Shown: positions 62,319 to 64,000 of the stretch, piece by piece | Layout of the letters: every line of letters starts with the position of its first letter | Numbering within the stretch: the first letter of the stretch is position 1 | Source of the DNA: Roseivirga sp. BDSF3-8 | Lineage (GTDB): Bacteria > Bacteroidota > Bacteroidia > Cytophagales > Cyclobacteriaceae | DNA: 64,000 nt | Direction: 5' to 3' | Assembly (NCBI RefSeq): GCF_041449215.1 | Contig: NZ_JBGNFV010000001.1 | Coordinates: 186,001 to 250,000, forward strand | Position numbers and translations under genes: made by a program | Notes under the pieces: model-generated | What the model saw: only the letters and a program-made list of their open reading frames with translations | The model's database searches: none | Told to the model about the DNA's origin: nothing

Positions 62319-63093
62319 TATGCCTATGATTATCATAGACCTTGAAGGCCCCATGGCCCATTTCCGGAAGTTCTTTGCCAATAACACCGCCATGAGTTAT
62401 ACCCTACCGCCACGCACCACTATCATGGGCATGCTGGCGGCCCTCACCGGGCGTGAGCGCGATAGCTACTACGAGGACTTTGGTTCTGGCAAGCTGCGGA
62501 TAGCTGTTGGTATACGTACTAAGTTGAAAAAGTCTTTTCATAGATTGAATTATTTGAATATAAAGCAGGCTGATGACTTTCGTGGAATTAACAAACCTAT
62601 GCAGATGCCCGTGGAAGTGGTTACCGGCCACCACCCCGCCAGGGACAAGGTGGCCTACCGCCTGTACCTGGCACCTGGTAGTGAAGGAGACAGCCTGCCC
62701 GAGATAAAAAAGGCCCTGCTGCAACGCGGTAACAGTTATGCCATCAGTTTCGGCACGGCCAACTTTCAGGCTTCCCTGAAGAGCTGGAAAAAAGTAGCGG
62801 AAGCCGATATACACGAAGTAGAAGCAGGTACTGAACCGGTACTTGTGCATACCGCCTTGCCTGCGGACAGGGTAAAGCGCGTACACTTTAGTGATGATGA
62901 CCACAGCGCCTACCGGCAGATAGAGGAAGAGCTGATGCCTGCAGACTTTATGCCCGACGGCACCCGTGAGGTAACTAAAATGAACCGGTTGCTCTTTGCT
63001 ACCGACCCCGATGGGCTACACGTAGACCTGGAGGGCAGCTACTACCGTGTGCATGATGGAGAAGCGGAGCAGCATATCACCTTTATGGAATGA
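62311..63093 (+). CDS. cas5: Cas5 of type I-B
   Basis: About 261 residues of the Cas5h/I-B family, which caps the 5' crRNA handle. The N-terminus (MIIIDLEGPMAHFRKFF) and the PPRTTIMGMLAALTGRERDSYYE region are typical. The longer frame from 62281 lies inside cas7; a start at 62311 or 62320 is more likely. It overlaps cas7 by 8 bp and cas3 by 4 bp. Confidence 0.92.
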   Translation: MPDMPMIIIDLEGPMAHFRKFFANNTAMSYTLPPRTTIMGMLAALTGRERDSYYEDFGSGKLRIAVGIRTKLKKSFHRLNYLNIKQADDFRGINKPMQMPVEVVTGHHPARDKVAYRLYLAPGSEGDSLPEIKKALLQRGNSYAISFGTANFQASLKSWKKVAEADIHEVEAGTEPVLVHTALPADRVKRVHFSDDDHSAYRQIEEELMPADFMPDGTREVTKMNRLLFATDPDGLHVDLEGSYYRVHDGEAEQHITFME

Positions 63094-64000
63094 AAGAAAA
63101 GGTATATTACAGTCATGCCAGGGTGCTGGAGGATGAGGCCCATAGGGGAAGCAAACCAGACAAGGACGCTCCCCGTGTAGGCACCAAGCACCTGTCCGTT
63201 CATACCGGTGGGGTAAGGGATAAGGCCGTGGCCGCCATCCACCCCCGTATCAGGCTGGGCGTAGACCCTGAGCAGTTTTCCCGCTTCATCGCCGACCTGG
63301 CTACCTACCATGATTTGGGCAAGTACCTCCCGGATTTTCAGAAGTACTTGCTGAATGACAAACCCTTTTTTGCCCGGCTAAAGCGGCATGCAGCCTTCGG
63401 CGCGCAGGCCATTTACAATGCCTGGCAAGAAAGTGATAAGGAGCTTGCTATGCTGGCTTGGGTGCTTGTACTGAAGCACCACACCAACTTGCCCAACTGG
63501 CGAAGGCTGGAAGGATGGTATAATGAGTGTTTTGAAAATCAATTACAATTCCGGGACCAGGTAAAAAGTCTGAAAAGTACTCTAAATGAGGTGCAAACCG
63601 ACTCCGGTGTAGATAATCTGGAAAACCTGCTACATTGGCCTACGGAGGATATTTTACTTGCCTTGTATAGTTGGAGCAGAGATAATGGCGACATACGCCG
63701 GTACTACCTGGTAAACTACGCCTTCAGCCTGTTGATAGAAGCGGATAAACTGGATGCCACCGACACCAGCCAGTACCTGCGCAAAGCCGTAGCGAAAGCC
63801 CTGGTAGATGATTTTTTAAAAGAAAAAACCACAGAAGATACCACGCAAAACAACCAACGGCACAACGCCCGCATGGAAGTGATTAGCCATCTGGATGCGC
63901 CTGATATACTGGAAAGGAGGCTATTTACCCTAACGGCCCCAACCGGCATAGGCAAAACCCTCACCTCGCTGGACTTTGCCCTGCGGCTGAAGAGTCTCAT
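63090..64000 (+). CDS. cas3: Cas3 helicase-nuclease (partial, runs off the right edge)
   Basis: About 303 residues are visible before the window ends. The start (ATGA) overlaps the cas5 stop by 4 bp. An N-terminal HD nuclease domain has HLSVHT (His34/His38), the ATYHDLGKYL motif (His74-Asp75), KRHAAFGA (His100) and VLKHH (about 130-131). It is followed by the helicase Walker A TAPTGIGKT near residues 282-290. Type I Cas3 degrades target DNA after Cascade binding. Confidence 0.95.
   Translation, partial: MKEKVYYSHARVLEDEAHRGSKPDKDAPRVGTKHLSVHTGGVRDKAVAAIHPRIRLGVDPEQFSRFIADLATYHDLGKYLPDFQKYLLNDKPFFARLKRHAAFGAQAIYNAWQESDKELAMLAWVLVLKHHTNLPNWRRLEGWYNECFENQLQFRDQVKSLKSTLNEVQTDSGVDNLENLLHWPTEDILLALYSWSRDNGDIRRYYLVNYAFSLLIEADKLDATDTSQYLRKAVAKALVDDFLKEKTTEDTTQNNQRHNARMEVISHLDAPDILERRLFTLTAPTGIGKTLTSLDFALRLKSL

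Overview
The window looks like Bacteroidota (Cytophagia-like) chromosome of moderate GC. The indicators are the Bacteroidetes-type conjugative transposon genes (traE/F/G/J/K/M/N, RteC), RiPP leaders of the Bacteroidetes class I lanthipeptide kind, a large sortilin/VPS10-type repeat protein and a ClpC. Two parts can be separated: an ordinary core segment (1 to about 15.2 kb) and, to the right of a tRNA-Ser(UGA) gene, a large integrative and conjugative-type island that continues to the right edge, or at least to the relaxase region near 57.6 kb.

Core segment: a CPA1-type sodium/proton antiporter, an LRAT-like protein, a gamma-glutamylcyclotransferase-like protein, a class C beta-lactamase-fold serine hydrolase, a 1077-residue VPS10-like protein, ClpC, a WbqC-like protein, a YciO/YrdC protein, MltG, a hotdog thioesterase and a YihY/BrkB membrane protein.

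Island, left arm (15.3-37.3 kb): a serine recombinase whose reading frame runs antisense through the tRNA-Ser; radC-like genes; two type I-B style CRISPR arrays (8 repeats, and 23 repeats) with near-identical leaders; between them a 1861-residue secreted polymorphic-toxin-like protein with a C-terminal nuclease tip and a YezG-like immunity gene; a second, metal-site-less RadC-like protein and a third RadC-like protein; a pair of related Gly-rich/PPPIW small proteins; a TPR lipoprotein and two degenerate sensor-kinase-like membrane proteins; a repressor; a DUF932 protein; and two convergent lanthipeptide-type precursor genes. A 68-70 bp inverted-repeat-bounded element recurs upstream of four minus-strand genes, with a decayed fifth copy.

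Island, transfer region (37.3-57.7 kb, all minus except one cargo gene): traN, traM, traK, traJ, three TraI-like proteins, the TraG/VirB4 ATPase, traF, traE, then rteC, a VirD4-type coupling protein, a relaxase and its ribbon-helix-helix accessory protein, with a likely oriT upstream. Between the coupling protein and the relaxase sits an AT-rich three-gene operon on the same strand: SMEK-domain protein, PtuA-like ABC/SMC ATPase and PtuB-like HNH nuclease. It resembles Septu with an additional component and is the best candidate for an undescribed defence system here.

Right end (58.2-64 kb): an XRE regulator followed by a tightly coupled cas8b-cas7-cas5-cas3 operon (cas3 is cut by the window edge). 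This operon presumably serves the two arrays about 35-40 kb away; no cas6, cas4, cas1 or cas2 is visible. The most unusual DNA structure is the distal end of array 2, where CRISPR repeats carry hairpin-forming insertions at one fixed internal position.
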